NCBI RefSeq assembly: GCF_029873635.1
Contig: NC_080421.1
Location: 35,754,617 to 35,818,616 of the forward strand
DNA length: 64,000 nucleotides
Reading direction: 5' to 3'
From: Malania oleifera
Taxonomy: Eukaryota > Streptophyta > Magnoliopsida > Santalales > Ximeniaceae
Shown here: in pieces, positions 21,718 through 34,189 of the stretch
Layout of the letters: each line of letters starts with the position of its first letter
Numbering within the stretch: the first letter of the stretch is position 1
The notes under the pieces: generated by a model
Database searches by the model: none
Told to the model about the DNA's origin: nothing
The model's input: only the letters and a program-made list of their open reading frames with translations
Made by a program: the position numbers and the translations under genes

Positions 21718-24167
21718 GTAGAAACCCGAAGAATTATAATACTTAAATAATAAAAGAAAATAGGGAAAAAGGAAAATTTCAAAAGGGACACATGGTCTCA
21801 TCGACGAATGCAGGGTGCTCTTCAAAGAGCATCCTTCTTGGGCTCATCGACGTGGACGCGTGTCTAGTCAATGAAAACTTATCGAGAGGGGTTTTGCAAA
21901 GCCTGAAGTTCATTGACAAGGGTTACGAGTTCGTCGACGAACTCCCTTCGTAGACTCATCGATGAACTCCCTTCATGGACTCGTCGATGAGGTGACGTGT
22001 CTCGTCGACGAATCCGCATTTTATATATATATGCTTAACTCGGGTTTTCCAATGAGAAATTCATGCGAAAACCCTCACTCTTTCTCTAAAACCCATCCCT
22101 CTCTCTAGATTTTTGGCTCCATTTCTCCCCATTTTGACTATTAGAAGTGGCCACACTACTCCTCGGAAGATTCTCTTCAAGTTTGCTGGAGTAGATTGTT
22201 GGTCAGACCAACTTGGGCACCATGCCAAAACTAGGATAAGTTGATTATTTGGGTTTTTTTCAGTATTATCAGGCTTATCTGAGTTTAGATTCTGTGCTGT
22301 ATGGGAACATACTAGTGTTTTTTGGAGTAAACCTGGGGTATTATGTTTTATGGATTAGGGTGTTTTTGGGACCCTGCAGGTATGGGTTGAGGACCCCAAC
22401 GAGTATCTTTCCAGGAGTTCAGGTAAATTATAATTTAGAAATGCTGGATATGTGGAGTTGGGGAAAATATGAATGTAATAATTATTATGGTAAATTCAGT
22501 TGTGTGATTATAGATTATATGGGTGTCATTTCAGGGTGTTGAAAATTATGAATGCCGCATGCGTAAGATTGTTGGATAGCATCTGGAGATAAATAGTTAG
22601 GTAAGGGGAATACATGTTATGCTAGCCTTATTAGACATTTTATGAGTATAATATAGTATTTGATCAGAACATGAAAATTTTACAGAACATATTAATAGAG
22701 TTTTATTGAATTGTGTGGCAGGAGAAATAGTGGAATATTGTAGAATATGTTATACAGTTTTACAGAAGCATGATTATATAGCCTAGAGAGTTATGAAACA
22801 TAACTTATACAATTTTATATGCAGAGCTATGACTATATAGAATTTTATAGAAATATAGTTTGTATGATATACAATATTTTATAGAATCATGTTTATACAG
22901 TATTTTATAGAATTATGATTACGCAGTATATTTCAGAACACGATTGTACAGTGTTTTACAAAGTTGATTATATAGTATTTTTATTACCATGATTATACAG
23001 AAATATACAGAACCATGATTGTACACAAATTTATAGAACCATGATATATAGAATATAGAACCATGACATACAAAAATACATATTATACAGAGTATAGAGC
23101 CATGACATATAGAACATAGAATTATAGTTACAAAATATACATATATACAGTTATTATAGCGTCATGGCTATACAGTTGATACAGAATCATGGTTATTACA
23201 GTATTGCAGAATCATGGTAAGACAATTAGATTTATATAGAAGTATTATTATATATTATAAGACCCCGATGGAATACAATAGTTTATAGAGCACGGTACCG
23301 TTGCGATACAGTATAGACAGTACAACCATATGTCTCAAATAGAGTATGGTACAACCGATTGTGCCCTCAGGTAGAGTTGTGAGCTCCCTGGCATCTGGAT
23401 TAGGTGGAGCAAGCCTTTCATGCCATAGGCATCTAGATATGCATATAGTTAGGCTAGCATTGGAGGGCCAACCAGTGTTTAGCCCTGCCTACGGGCTGCA
23501 TAACCCAGTCATGAGGGGGTAAGTCATGACATATAGCCATCCAAGGGGAAGTTTACAAATATACGGTTATGTATAGTACACACAGAAAGCAAAGATTACG
23601 TATTATAGATAGAAGTACTTTTGAATAGATAACTCAGAAATTTTCATATTCTATATGATATAAGCATGTGTTATTATACATATGTTTTTCTTGATGTATA
23701 TCATATACAATATTAATTAAATGATATGTTGTCAATTAACTCATATGCCACACACTGGTAATAACATGTTTCTCCTTACTGAGAGCTGTCTCACCCCAGC
23801 ATTATTAAAAATTTTAGATAATCTTGAGAGGTGAGTAGGGCCGGCTTAGAGGTAGAGGTGGTGTTAAGTCGACGTAGTTTTTGGGGTGAGTTTTGGACTG
23901 GTCTGTGGAGCCCACAGTATTTTGGGACTTTTGGGAAATGTTATGTATATATGTGTAGGGATACAACTAGGTGTATAGTACTCTGGTATTATTTTTTGGA
24001 ATATGATGGATATGTATGTACTTCTACTTCTTAGGTGAAATACGAGTTGCACAGGATACCACGGTCCCACTGTAGGCCGTGATGATGATAGCAATGCTCA
24101 TGCAAGGTATTAGAAGTTATATATTAATATAGAAAAAAAAAATGGATGGAAATTTTAGGCCGTTACA
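21718..24167 (+). mobile_element. Gypsy 3' LTR, about 2.45 kb (start of copy 2)
   Basis: It starts (C/T)GTAGAAACCCGAAG after a polypurine tract and ends GGCCGTTACA. A cluster of TCGTCGACGA-type motifs (21801-22011) sits upstream of a TATA stretch (TTATATATATATGC near 22020). A long degenerate region of TATACAGAATCATG-like units follows (22680-23250), then the GCCACACACTGG/TCTCACCCC signature. Its last 377 bp match 1151-1525. ORFs within are not genes. Confidence 0.8.
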
Positions 24168-24563
24168 CTTAGGGTTTCTATAAGGTCTTTGAGCTAACCC
24201 TAAAAATCCGGCATCGGTTCACCTTGAGTCGATCGAAGGGTGCCCTATGGTCATTTGGTTCTCCATGGTCAATCTACGGTCATGTTGAACATTAAACCCT
24301 ATCATGGATGCAGATGCATTATTACAGACCATATACATCATTACAGACCAAAAAAATGAATGCAAATACAATATCAAATAGCTCTTCATTCTTTTGATTC
24401 TTCAGTTGCCATAAATGAAGCTTGATCTTCATAGTCCGTATGACTTGCTTGAGTTCTTTCCATTAGTGCATGCAAGGAAAAATCCGTTCAAGAAGCTCAA
24501 TGCACAAGTGAGAAACATTGGTTTTGTCATAATCAAAATGGGATTAGACTTATAGAGTCAACA
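24168..24563 (-). mobile_element. SIRE-type LTR fragment, reversed (copy 2)
   Basis: Counterpart of 1526-1940, ending GAGTCAACA at 24563. It has fewer copies of the short TATGGTCATTTGGTT unit than copy 1. Confidence 0.55.
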
Positions 24564-25542
24564 AGGCCTGAAGAACCGGCCTAACTTTTGAGCACAACTC
24601 ATGAGGCCTGAAAACTTGAACCAACTGATGAGCACAGTTCATAAGGCCTAAAAGAAAAGCTGCTCAGAATACTAAAAATCCAATGAAAAAGCTGCTTGGA
24701 TTGTTGAAAGACAGCGAAAAAGATGCTTGTATTGTTGAAAGATAACAAAAGAGCTGCTTGGATTTTTGAAAAACAATGAGAAAGTTGCTTGGATTATTAA
24801 AAATCCAAAGCTAATCGTATTTTTGAAAGACAACGAAAGAGTTGCTTGGATTGTTGAAAGACAACAAAACAACTGCTCGGATTGTTTGAAAAGATAAAGG
24901 TCCAGTTGAATGGCTTCTCAAATCGTTTGAGAAAAGCAAAAGGCCAAGTTGAACAGCCGCTTAGACCATTTGAAACAACAAAGGTCCAGCCGAATAGCTG
25001 CTCGAATCGTTTGGAAAAAACAAAGGTCCAAGAGAACAACTGCTTGGATAATTTTAAAAATAAGGGCCGAGCTAAACAACTGCCTAGATTTGTTGGACAC
25101 AAAGGCACAATTGAATAGCTACTCGGATTACACCAATCACCCACTCGAATAACTGGCTCGGATGAGCCAAAATCTATTCACAGCAGGTTGAAACACAGCT
25201 CGGCAGAACCATAAATGGCTCGGATGAGCCAAGGCAGGCCGAATGGTTTGTCGAAAGAGCATACATTTCAGCGAGCCAATGACGGCTCAAACGAGTCAAA
25301 AATAGCTCGGACAAGTCGATGACTATTCGGTAGAAATCTAGGCAGCTCGGATAGGCTGAAGGCAGCTGATTTAATTAGAATATGCGTCTTGAGCACACGA
25401 CTCGACATGCTAAAACGGCTCAGATGAGCCAAAAAAAGCTTGGTGTAAAAAAAGAGGGGTGAAGGCTCTGAACTTTCTAAAGCATTCGAAGTTTGAAAAC
25501 AAGTTTAAAAAACTTGAAACCATAAGAGGGGGGAGGGACAAC
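24564..25542 (+). mobile_element. Tat-like gypsy 3' internal region with CTCGGAT repeats (copy 2)
   Basis: Counterpart of 1941-2925, with the same degenerate GCTGCTTGGATTGTTGAAA repeats and GCTCGGATGAGCC motifs, and the same polypurine tract before 25543. No coding region is present; the ORFs in both directions are repeat-driven. Confidence 0.45.
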
Positions 25543-25980
25543 TGATATGCATCAAAATATCCTCATTAAAAAGAGGAAACTGTTTCAAAAAAGCCATTAA
25601 ACCTCCTTACAAAGTTGACAGGTTGACTTTAATATACACATTGATGAGAGGGATGGTTGTAAAACTATATTCAAAACCTCCACATAAATGCCCAAAAACT
25701 TATGTAACCCTCAAAAGCACAATAATGCCCATTAATGCCAGATTGATGGAGGGTCAACCCCCACCACTATAAAAAGGGATTTAGAGAAGAGGTAAGTATC
25801 TCATTCATATCCACTTCGTTCTACTGTTGCAATTCATAGCCTCTCATTAGTCCCTTACTTTGGCATTGGGGTGATCCCCCGGAGTACACCCCGGATCCTC
25901 CAAGTCATTGTTGCTTTATCTCTTTTAGGTGGTCGTGATTAAGGAGCGATTCACGAAGATCGTTCGATTTTCAAGTAGCA
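25543..25980 (+). mobile_element. Tat-like gypsy LTR (copy 2)
   Basis: 438 bp, equal in length to 2926-3363, from TGATATGCATC to GTAGCA, with the CACTATAAAAAGGG TATA box near 25765. The right boundary is inferred. Confidence 0.45.
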
Positions 25981-28217
25981 GCATAGATAAATTTATAATT
26001 AATATTAGATTGTATTTAAGATCATGGTTATTCAAAAGTAGAAGATGATGTGAAACATTTGTTGGATTTGCTTTTATAATTGATTTGAAAATTTCAACTT
26101 GTTATGATTTTCTAATTGAAGCATTCAAGCTACCATAAATTATTAATTATTTTATAAAAATTTAAAAATACCAAATTATATATAATCAATAGTATGAAAA
26201 ATAAAGTGTATTCATTTAATTATTTTTCTGATTGAATTTTTATAAATTCTCTCGTTTAAAACCAATTCAATTAACGTTTCTAAATAAAAATTATCAATTG
26301 AATTTAAAATTTTCTTTTCATAAGATTAAGCATACGCAAAAGACCTTCAATATATAACAACACATTTCCAATGAATTCTATATTTTCTTCTAATAGTTCA
26401 AGTTTATATGTCTATTTGTATAAATACATTATATTTTGTACAATCATTTATACTTTGACTTTCTAGTGAATATATAAATTTTTATCAATTATATAAGTTT
26501 ACATGTCTTTGTATAAACACATTATATTTTGTACAATCATTTATACTTTAGATAATGGACTTTCCAGTGAATATATAAATTTTTATTATACAAAAAATAA
26601 GTTATATGATCTAAATTTTTTTCATACAAAAATTCAATTATAAGTTTATATGCCCATTTTTATAAATACATTATATTTTGTACAATCATTTATACTTTAC
26701 ATAATCGGTTTTTTAGTGATTATATAAATTTTCATTATACAAAAAAACCAATTATACGATTTAAAATTTTTCATAACATAAGGGTAATTTTGAGATTTTA
26801 ATTTTTGTCACCTAGAATTACCAAATTTCGACTTTTGTGCTTTTATAAGTAGTTTAATATATATACACATACACTCCTTTTATCCACGTAGGACCCATCT
26901 ACCATAAACAGCAAATATACAACCATTGAATTTCCATTGATTTCAAAATTCAATGGTTTGCAATGCAGTGTACATGTGCATATTATACATGCCCTCTGTA
27001 TCATTGAATGTGGAGCGACACCAAAATGTACCAAGACCAAAAAATCTATTTGTCCTTCTTTGTGAAAGTTGAATGGAAATAACAATGGCTCACTAAGTAA
27101 TCAAGTCATAGAAATTAATTAAACATGAATAAACACAAACTAATATACAAGAGACAAACAATCTTATATGAAAAGTCCTTCAAAGTGAATGAAAAAATTA
27201 CAAGATCAAAGTCCGACAAAACTTCTACAACATCAATAATTAGATTACAAGTACAAATCTTTGTAGCCAACTAGGTATTACCAATCAACAAGATATAGGA
27301 TCATTGGGAATGTGCTAACTCTTGGATGGCAAAAATAGTCATCACCCTGAAGTGGATATCAGCAACCGTACCGTCAAAAAGAAAAAAAAAAAAAATGGGC
27401 CTCGCGAACTAAATTTTTACAACCAACAAATGAGAATGTCAATGAATGACCAAGTGAAATAATTCTCACGCTACAAAAATAATTTTCATGCTTCTTGGAA
27501 TAATATCTTGAAATTACATCAAAATAGGCTTTACGTGGCCATTGACATCTTAGTTTCAAAGATGTAAAAATAGTAAAGAAAAACTGAATCCCAGCAACAT
27601 AAAGTCTTTATAAATGCAAGAACAACATGACCCTTTATTGTCTAACCCAAGAGAAAATGCCACTAATTAACAATAATAATTACACGATAAGTTCTCCAGC
27701 AATCCCACAAACCACTTAATTTTTTTTTTCCCTATTTACTTTCTTTTCTTCCTATGAATTTTAATGTTGCAAGAGGAGGTGAGTCCCACCACATGGGCAG
27801 GGCACCGCCCAACACCTCGTGTGTTCTGTCCCACAAATATCACATAGATAGCTTAGACAACTGTGGAATTAGGTGTTTTGCATTTATATGATAAATTAGA
27901 ACTTCTACTGCACCACTTGTCCAGTTGTTTTTTCTGCTGCCATCACCATTTAGTTTATAATTTCTGTTGCATATATATGTAGCAATCACTTTGGTTTCAA
28001 TATTGATAATGTCAATTTCACTGGCAATTATTTGCTGTCAGCTTTTACTATTATAAGAAAAATTGCAAATTGGTTTTCTCCCGAATGGTTTGAATAAATA
28101 TGTAGACAAAATGGCTGATTGTATTGAACAAGCTTGCAAGCAATTACACAACCCTTTTGGTCCACACTTCCTATTCTATTAATTGGTTTGCTTGGAAGAT
28201 TTACACCTAGCTAGACG
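25981..28217 (+). other. 5' flank of exon-1 relic (copy 2), undeleted form
   Basis: This region contains about 1.46 kb (26134-27597) missing from copy 1. Part of it (27150-27580) is recognisably paralogous to the upstream region of the intact genes (around 9030-9350). It is therefore ancestral flank and not an insertion. An AT-rich tandem repeat lies at 26401-26790. No gene recognised. Confidence 0.6.
26401..26790 (+). repeat. AT-rich tandem repeat (three diverged units)
   Basis: Units starting near 26401, 26496 and 26643 share AAATACATTATATTTTGTAC and AATCATTTATACTTT followed by AGTGAATATATAAATTTT. Unit length varies from about 95 to 147 bp. It is absent from copy 1 because of the deletion there. 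Confidence 0.75.
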
Positions 28218-28325
28218 ATGGAGACTCTTGTTTCAAGTTGGTCTAATGGCCAATCCTTGCCTGAAAATTATGTTTTCCCACCAGAAGAGAGACCTGGGAA
28301 GTTCATTGTTTCTCCATGCTATTCG
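28218..28325 (+). pseudogene. Dioxygenase exon-1 relic truncated by a copia LTR (copy 2)
   Basis: Counterpart of 4133-4240: 36 codons beginning METLVSSWSNGQSLPENYVF, closer to the intact genes than the copy-1 relic (S7 and F20 retained). It is cut by the copia LTR at 28326, whose first three bases TGA end the frame. ATTCG (28321-28325) is the retained left target-site duplication. No exons 2 to 4 follow. The truncation is identical in both copies, so it predates the large duplication. Confidence 0.85.
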
Positions 28326-29725
28326 TGATAAAATCAAGTTTTAAGAAAATTGTATCTTTGTTATACAAAAATAGTCAAAAATAGACTGTTATATATAAAT
28401 TTACAAGGGCAAATATTCCAAAAATTAAGATCTTAAATTAAAGGATAATAAAATAAAGATCTTAACTAATTCCTTTGTTCAAAGGGATTACAAATAACCT
28501 AAATAGCGGAAAGAATATCTCGCAGTTACCCAAAATTAAGTCAACATAATCTTAACACTCCCCTCAAGTCAGAGCATGTATATCCGGCATGTTCAACTTG
28601 ATTTTTAGTTTCTTAAACACACTTTCTCCAAGAGCTTTTGTAAAGATGTTTGCCAGCTGCAAATGAGATGGGACAAATTTGGTGATGATCTGACTATCTT
28701 GTATCTTTTCTTTTACAATTACATGACAATCAAGTTCTGTGTTTGGTGTGCTCATGATATATTGGATTTGTTGTTATGTGGAGAGTAGCTTGATTATCAC
28801 AAAGCAACCTTGCTGGTCCTGTAGAAACTTGTAGATCATTGAGCAAAAATCTGAGCCATGGACCTGTACTCAACTTCTAAGAATGATCTTGCTACTATTT
28901 TCCGCTTCTTTGCTTCCCAAGAAATCAATGAATTCCCTAAGAACACACAATAACTTGTAATTGATTTTCTTGTCCTAGGATAGTTTGCCCAATTAGCATC
29001 ACAATAAGCCTTCAAAGTAAAGGAGTTGCTTGAGGAGAACCGCAAACCCAAACGAGGACTACCTTTCATATACTTGATAATACGAAGAGCAGCATCCTAG
29101 TGAGGCTTTCTCAGAGCATGCATAAATTGGCTTAGGATATTGACCAAATATGTAATGTCCGATATTGTAATTGTGGGATAGATTAGTTGTCCAACTAACC
29201 TCTTGTAGCAAGCTAGATCACCTAGCAGATTTGGGAGCTTTAGATTCATCTCCACGGGAAAGTTTGATTGTTGAGCACCCAAGTATCCAAGATCATCTAT
29301 GATTACTAAAGTATAAATTCGTTGAGATATTACAATATCTGCTTTGGACCTTGCAACTTCGAACCCAAGAAAATACTTAAGGAGACCAAGATCTTTAATC
29401 TAAAATTATTGGTGAAGAAATTGTTTGAGGTTGTGTATAGCAGCTGCATCATTTCCAATTTTCACTATGCCATCTACATAGATAAGCACCGTAGTTGTAG
29501 ATGAGCCTTTAGTCTTCACAAAAAAATGAACAATCTAAATGTGATTGAACAAAGCCAACCTTCTTGATAGCATGAGAAAATTTTACAAACCAATTTCGAG
29601 GAGCTTGTTTAAGCCCATAAAGAGATTTATGCAGTCGACATACGAGCTTCTTCCCCTATCGACAAAGACCTTGTGGTGGAGTCATGTCATGTATACTTCT
29701 TCCTCTAAATCTCAATCGAGGAAGG
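28326..29725 (-). mobile_element. Ty1/copia 3' half, minus strand (copy 2)
   Basis: Counterpart of 4241-5640: a 232-bp LTR (28326-28557), a polypurine tract complement, then RNase H (28564-28755; 28836-29069 with YCDANWANYPRTRKSITSYC) and degenerate reverse transcriptase to 29725. The 5' half is missing, exactly as in copy 1. Confidence 0.85.
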
Positions 29726-30234
29726 TTTTGTGATATGTTGCTCTCATACTGAGTGGAAGACATGCACATAGAGAAAACATTATGGAAATCAAGATGTAGC
29801 AGGGGAAACCGTCGACGGTAGCCCAGTAACTGTCGACGGTTTGGCCTAGTGTCTGAGAGTTTTTGCTCTTTGTCTGAAACCGTTGACGGTATGGTTACAA
29901 ACCGTCAACGGTTTGGCTTGGGAACCTAGCAAAAATTTTAAAATTTAAATAAGGGACGTTATGTCTGTTGGGGCTTGGAGGGAAAGCCCCCGGGAACTCT
30001 ATGTATATGTTGTTTATGATGTATATGTTATGGGTATTCGTGTCTTTGACACAAGATAGTAATAAAATTACCGATTGCTCCTATGGATGTAGGCATTGCC
30101 GAACCACGTAATTCATTGTGTCTTTACTATTGCTTTCATTACAGTCATTGTGATTGTCATTTCTATATATTTTACCATTAAGTGTTGCATTTGTTTGATC
30201 CTGTATTTTGCTGTATAATTCAATTTCTACAACA
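29726..30234 (+). repeat. Copia LTR, plus strand (copy 2)
   Basis: 509 bp, ending CTACAACA before a primer-binding site (TTAGTATCAGAGC near 30237). U3 carries clear palindromes, AACCGTCGACGGT near 29808 and CTGTCGACGGTTT near 29830, then ACCGTTGACGGT and ACCGTCAACGGT near 29879 and 29901. They are less decayed than in copy 1. Confidence 0.8.
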
Positions 30235-30258
30235 AATTAGTATCAGAGCATTGTTGTA

Positions 30259-30526
30259 ATGGCCTCTGGAACTTCGTCTGTAAAATTTGATGTTGTCAAA
30301 TTTGATGAAACTGGAAACTTCGACTAGGGTAAAGGATTTGTTAGTGCAACAACGTATGGTGAAGGCCTTATACGGAGTTCAATCGAAAGGCATGGATGAC
30401 ACAAATTGGAAGGAATTGGAAGCAAAGGCTTTGGCTACTATCAGATTGTGTTTGGTCGATGATGTGCTGTACAACGTCATGGAAGGGGATTCTTCTACTG
30501 CTGTTTGGAAAAAGGTTGAACGTTGA
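30259..30526 (+). pseudogene. Copia gag N-terminal fragment (copy 2)
   Basis: ATG at 30259 (MASGTSSVKFDVVKFDE), a stop near 30325, then another frame reading RVKDLLVQQRMVKALYGVQS to a stop near 30526. Same truncation as 6173-6440. Confidence 0.75.
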
Positions 30527-31130
30527 GGGTTTGAGGAGTTCACTTTTAAATACGTTGAGAAGGGAGGCATACATTCAAGGCCGGAGAGAGTACGCTAAAG
30601 AGGGGGACAAGGAATAAAGCCTATTATTTCTTGTTTCTCCTAACTATTATTTGGCTCATGGTATTCTTGTCCTTCAAGTGCAGAAAAACAAGGTACAAGT
30701 CTTGATCTCCTTTAGGTTCTTAGGTATCTTTGCATGTTCAAAGCATGAGAATGAAGCGTTCTTAAATATTGCCATGCTTGTATTAAAATGACAATCTTTA
30801 TTACATTCTTGTGTTAAAGTTGCAATTCTCATTTCATGCTTAAATTAAAATTGCAATCTTTATTTTATGCTTGTGTTAAAGTTACAATGTTCATTCCATG
30901 CTTGTGTTAAAGTTGCAATTTTTATTTCATGTTTGTCTTAAACTAAGAAATTTTCATTGAAATTCATAAATCCTCTATGCTTAGATTAAAGCTATGCTTT
31001 TTTAGGGGTAAAACATGTTTGATGCCTCTATTTTGGTGGATTACTGAAAGTTGAAAATAAGAAGAGAGAATGAGAGAAAAAAATAGAAAAGAGAAACTAA
31101 AAAGAAGAAAGAGAATGAAGGAGAGAGCAT

Positions 31131-31175
31131 GAAGAAGAAGAAGAAGAAGAAGAAGAAGAAGAAGAAGAAGAAGAA
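31131..31175 (+). repeat. (GAA)n microsatellite, long allele
   Basis: About fifteen units, against about ten at 7047-7079. Confidence 0.9.
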
Positions 31176-31407
31176 ATGTATACCATTGAGCTTTTGGAGA
31201 GAATTTGACATTAATAGGGCTCCAACAATCAACCATGGTGGCTCACAAAGGCGACAAATGAGACTACAACGTTGCTGCAATGCGCTAGAGTTTCATAGAA
31301 ATCCTAGGTGAAAGAAGAAGACAACCGCACTTGCCTATATTTGGAAAGCTCAAACTAGTTGTCCGGTTGAGCTGGATTGGTCAACCAGTGGTACTCTTTC
31401 GTATGTG

Positions 31408-31409
<2 letters not shown>

Positions 31410-31440
<31 letters not shown>
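31410..31440 (+). repeat. (AT)n microsatellite, copy-2 expansion
   Basis: About fifteen AT units where copy 1 (about 7313-7322) has only four or five, followed in both by a GT run. Confidence 0.9.
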
Positions 31441-31443
<3 letters not shown>

Positions 31444-31618
31444 TCTGTGTGTGTGTGTATTATCTTTCTATTTTTATTGCTTTTAAATTATTAAAGTCCA
31501 TAAAAATCTCAAAAAATATTTAAAGATTTAGGAAAAAAATCTTTTTATTTATTTATTTTGGACTCTTATTTGGGTAATAACTCTAATTAATGTTATTATT
31601 ATCTTTCTTATTTTGGAC

Positions 31619-31682
<64 letters not shown>
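31619..31682 (+). repeat. (ATT)n microsatellite (copy 2)
   Basis: About 21 ATT units; counterpart of 7502-7570. Confidence 0.9.
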
Positions 31683-31686
<4 letters not shown>

Positions 31687-33708
31687 CAATACATGCATTT
31701 TACCTAAAAAATATAAATTACCAAAAGTGCGGAGTAGGTTTTTTGTTTTTCTTTTTAATTTGGTGTTCTCTTAATTAGGGTTTTACATGGTTATTACTTG
31801 GTGTAGATTTTATCTTGTATTTTTAAATTTTTCGGAAAAAAAATATTAAAAAATCATAAAGATTTCAGAAAATTGTAGGAAAATTCAAGAAAAAAAAATT
31901 GGAGTTTTTCTTTTTGTGGTTTCTAGAATGACTTAGACCCTTTTCTATTCCCTTTAGTATAAATTGAGTTTCTAAAAAGTATAAAACTAGAAATAAGTAA
32001 AAATCAAGATGTTTCCTTCACAAAGAATGGAATGTTGGCTTCTTTACTTTTTTTCTTACTTTGGTTTAGAAAATTTGGTCTTTTTAAATTTAGGAAGACA
32101 TTTGAAATGTTCGTTTCCTTTAACACATCACTCAATATATTGTACCTTTTGAAATAAGGAATTAACTTATTTGTCATATCTTTTGGGCAATTGTTATGAT
32201 TATATAGTCATACTTATATGTGCAAGCTAAGGTATGTTTCTATCTCATGTTTTCTATGATTATGTTGATGTTTTTACGAGTCCATGCTTATATGTATATG
32301 TGGGATGCTAACCTTAAAATAACCAATTCAATGACAGATCTTAAGGTTATGTTTTGTGCGTGGCTTTAGAAATCTTGAAGTGAAGATAGTTTTTGGTTTG
32401 TGTGCGATCACCTCAATATTTAATGGATGGGTGTATCTCACTAAAAACATCCTCACATGTTAAAATTAATCTAACGAAATATCCAATAGTTGTATCTTGT
32501 GTATGTTTTGGGGACTTTTGAGGTAAGAGCAACTTTTGTGCGTAGTTGTCTAATATTTAAAAGGCAATAAATACTAAAAAAAAAAAAGAATCAAAGTTTT
32601 GACAGGTTAATTTCAAAGATAATCTTATGCTAATTAAGTACTCATTGTAGGAGGGGAGGGGGGTTGTACCTTCCATTCGCATAATCATATTCTTGAACTG
32701 GGCTTTGATTACGCAGACCATGACTATCCATTCCTTGAATATAAGTTTAACTTAGAAACTAATTAATTGATAGTAATTAAGTAAACTAACCGCATCCAGG
32801 TAAATAAAATATTAGTGGCAATTTCGTAGAATCTTAAAAAAGTGAATCAAGGTCATTAAATCAATTTTAGATTGTTATCCCTATCGAGGCATCTGATCCC
32901 TAGTCTACATGTGTTGACACAATTTTACATGAAAAATCTTCTAAAAAACTTGATAAAAAAATTCGACACAATTTTACGTGAAAAAACCTTTGAAAGCTGG
33001 ATTTAAAAAATCCCACAAGACTGAAGTCCTGTAAATCTTCCTCTATATCAATAATTGGATTATAAGTACAAATATTTATAACCGAACTAAAGATTATCAA
33101 TTAACTATATATCTGATTATTAAGAGTGTGCAAACTCTAGGATAACAATAATATTTTTCATCTTAGGGTGGATATCAACAAATATGCCAAAAAAAGGTCT
33201 CATGGAGTAGATTTTGGCAGCCAAAAAATGAGAATATTTGTGGAGTAACATACTGAAATTTTGTCAAAATTTTTTTTTCAAATGTATTGGCTCAAGGATG
33301 TAGAAATGGTGAAGAAAAACTACTTTGGCTCCCAAAGTATGATGTTTAGAGTCGCTAGAACAACACAACTCTTTGATTTTCACACCAAGAGAAAATATAA
33401 CCACTCAGCAACAATAATTGCATGGGAAATTGCCAAGAAAACTCCCCGGCTTCTTTCTTTCTTTTTCTTTATCCTTTTGCTCTATTTTTTCCCCTTTCTT
33501 TTTTAGGCTTCATCAAGAATTTACAAAAATTAGCGAAAGAAAAATATGAAAAAATACACTTTTTCAATGTTTGATTATCAAAGAAAGTGAAAAAGAAAAT
33601 GAACATATGCTAATTCAATGAACAAAATTTTAATTTTATACAATATTAACATATTATTTTTCTTAATTTTTAATTTTATTAAATAAATTCAATGTAATAG
33701 TATTAATT

Positions 33709-33711
<3 letters not shown>

Positions 33712-33761
<50 letters not shown>
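33712..33761 (+). repeat. (AT)n microsatellite upstream of dioxygenase gene 2
   Basis: About 24 AT units, roughly 430 bp upstream of the main start codon. Copy 1 has about six at 9743-9755. Confidence 0.9.
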
Positions 33762-33765
<4 letters not shown>

Positions 33766-33880
33766 GATGAAATTATTTTCTTTTCCTTTTCTTTCCTAAA
33801 CTCTCCCGCAAATATCACATAGATAAACCTATCACTCTCAACATGCACCTATTGGAAAATGAACGACAAAAAAAACTAGT

Positions 33881-34045
33881 ATTTTATCACTTGCCCAGTC
33901 TGCTGTCAAGTCATCATCCTTTCGCCTTTAGGTTTTAATTGCTGTTGTGTATACATATAGTTAAAAATGACGTTGTGGTTTCAATATTGATAATGTCAAA
34001 CTCACTAGCGATTATTTGCTGTCAGTTCTTATCATTCTAAGAAAG
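33881..34045 (+). promoter_or_regulatory. Putative promoter/leader of dioxygenase gene 2
   Basis: It aligns with 9861-10026, with a few indels just before the upstream ORF (gene 2 retains GCTGTCAGTTCTTATCATTC, lost or changed in gene 1). Possible TATA-like TATAGTTAAAA near 33956 and a TGACG motif near 33968. The transcription start is not determined. Confidence 0.35.
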
Positions 34046-34165
34046 ATGGCGAACTGGTTTCCTTCTGAAGGGTTAGAATATAAACCTGTCTATGAGGCTG
34101 ATTGTATCGAACAAGCGTGCAAGCAATTACGCGACCTCTTTGGTCCACACTTCATACACCATTAG
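34046..34165 (+). CDS. Upstream ORF (39 codons) in the leader of dioxygenase gene 2
   Basis: Identical over all 120 bases to 10027-10146. The ATG lies at 34046 and the stop at 34163-34165, 24 bases before the main start at 34190. The bases immediately upstream differ between the copies, so identity is highest over the frame, spacer and exon 1. The peptide is not recognised. Confidence 0.4.
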   Translation: MANWFPSEGLEYKPVYEADCIEQACKQLRDLFGPHFIHH

Positions 34166-34189
34166 TTGATTTTCTTGGAAGGTTTGAAA

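Larger units (their letters stand above)
30527..33880. other. Intergenic DNA between copia relic and dioxygenase gene 2
   Basis: Counterpart of 6441-9860. No gene recognised. It holds the 34-bp-type repeat (about 30775-30935), expanded (GAA)n, (AT)n and (ATT)n tracts, and only one 143-bp unit (about 32980-33122). Confidence 0.6.
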
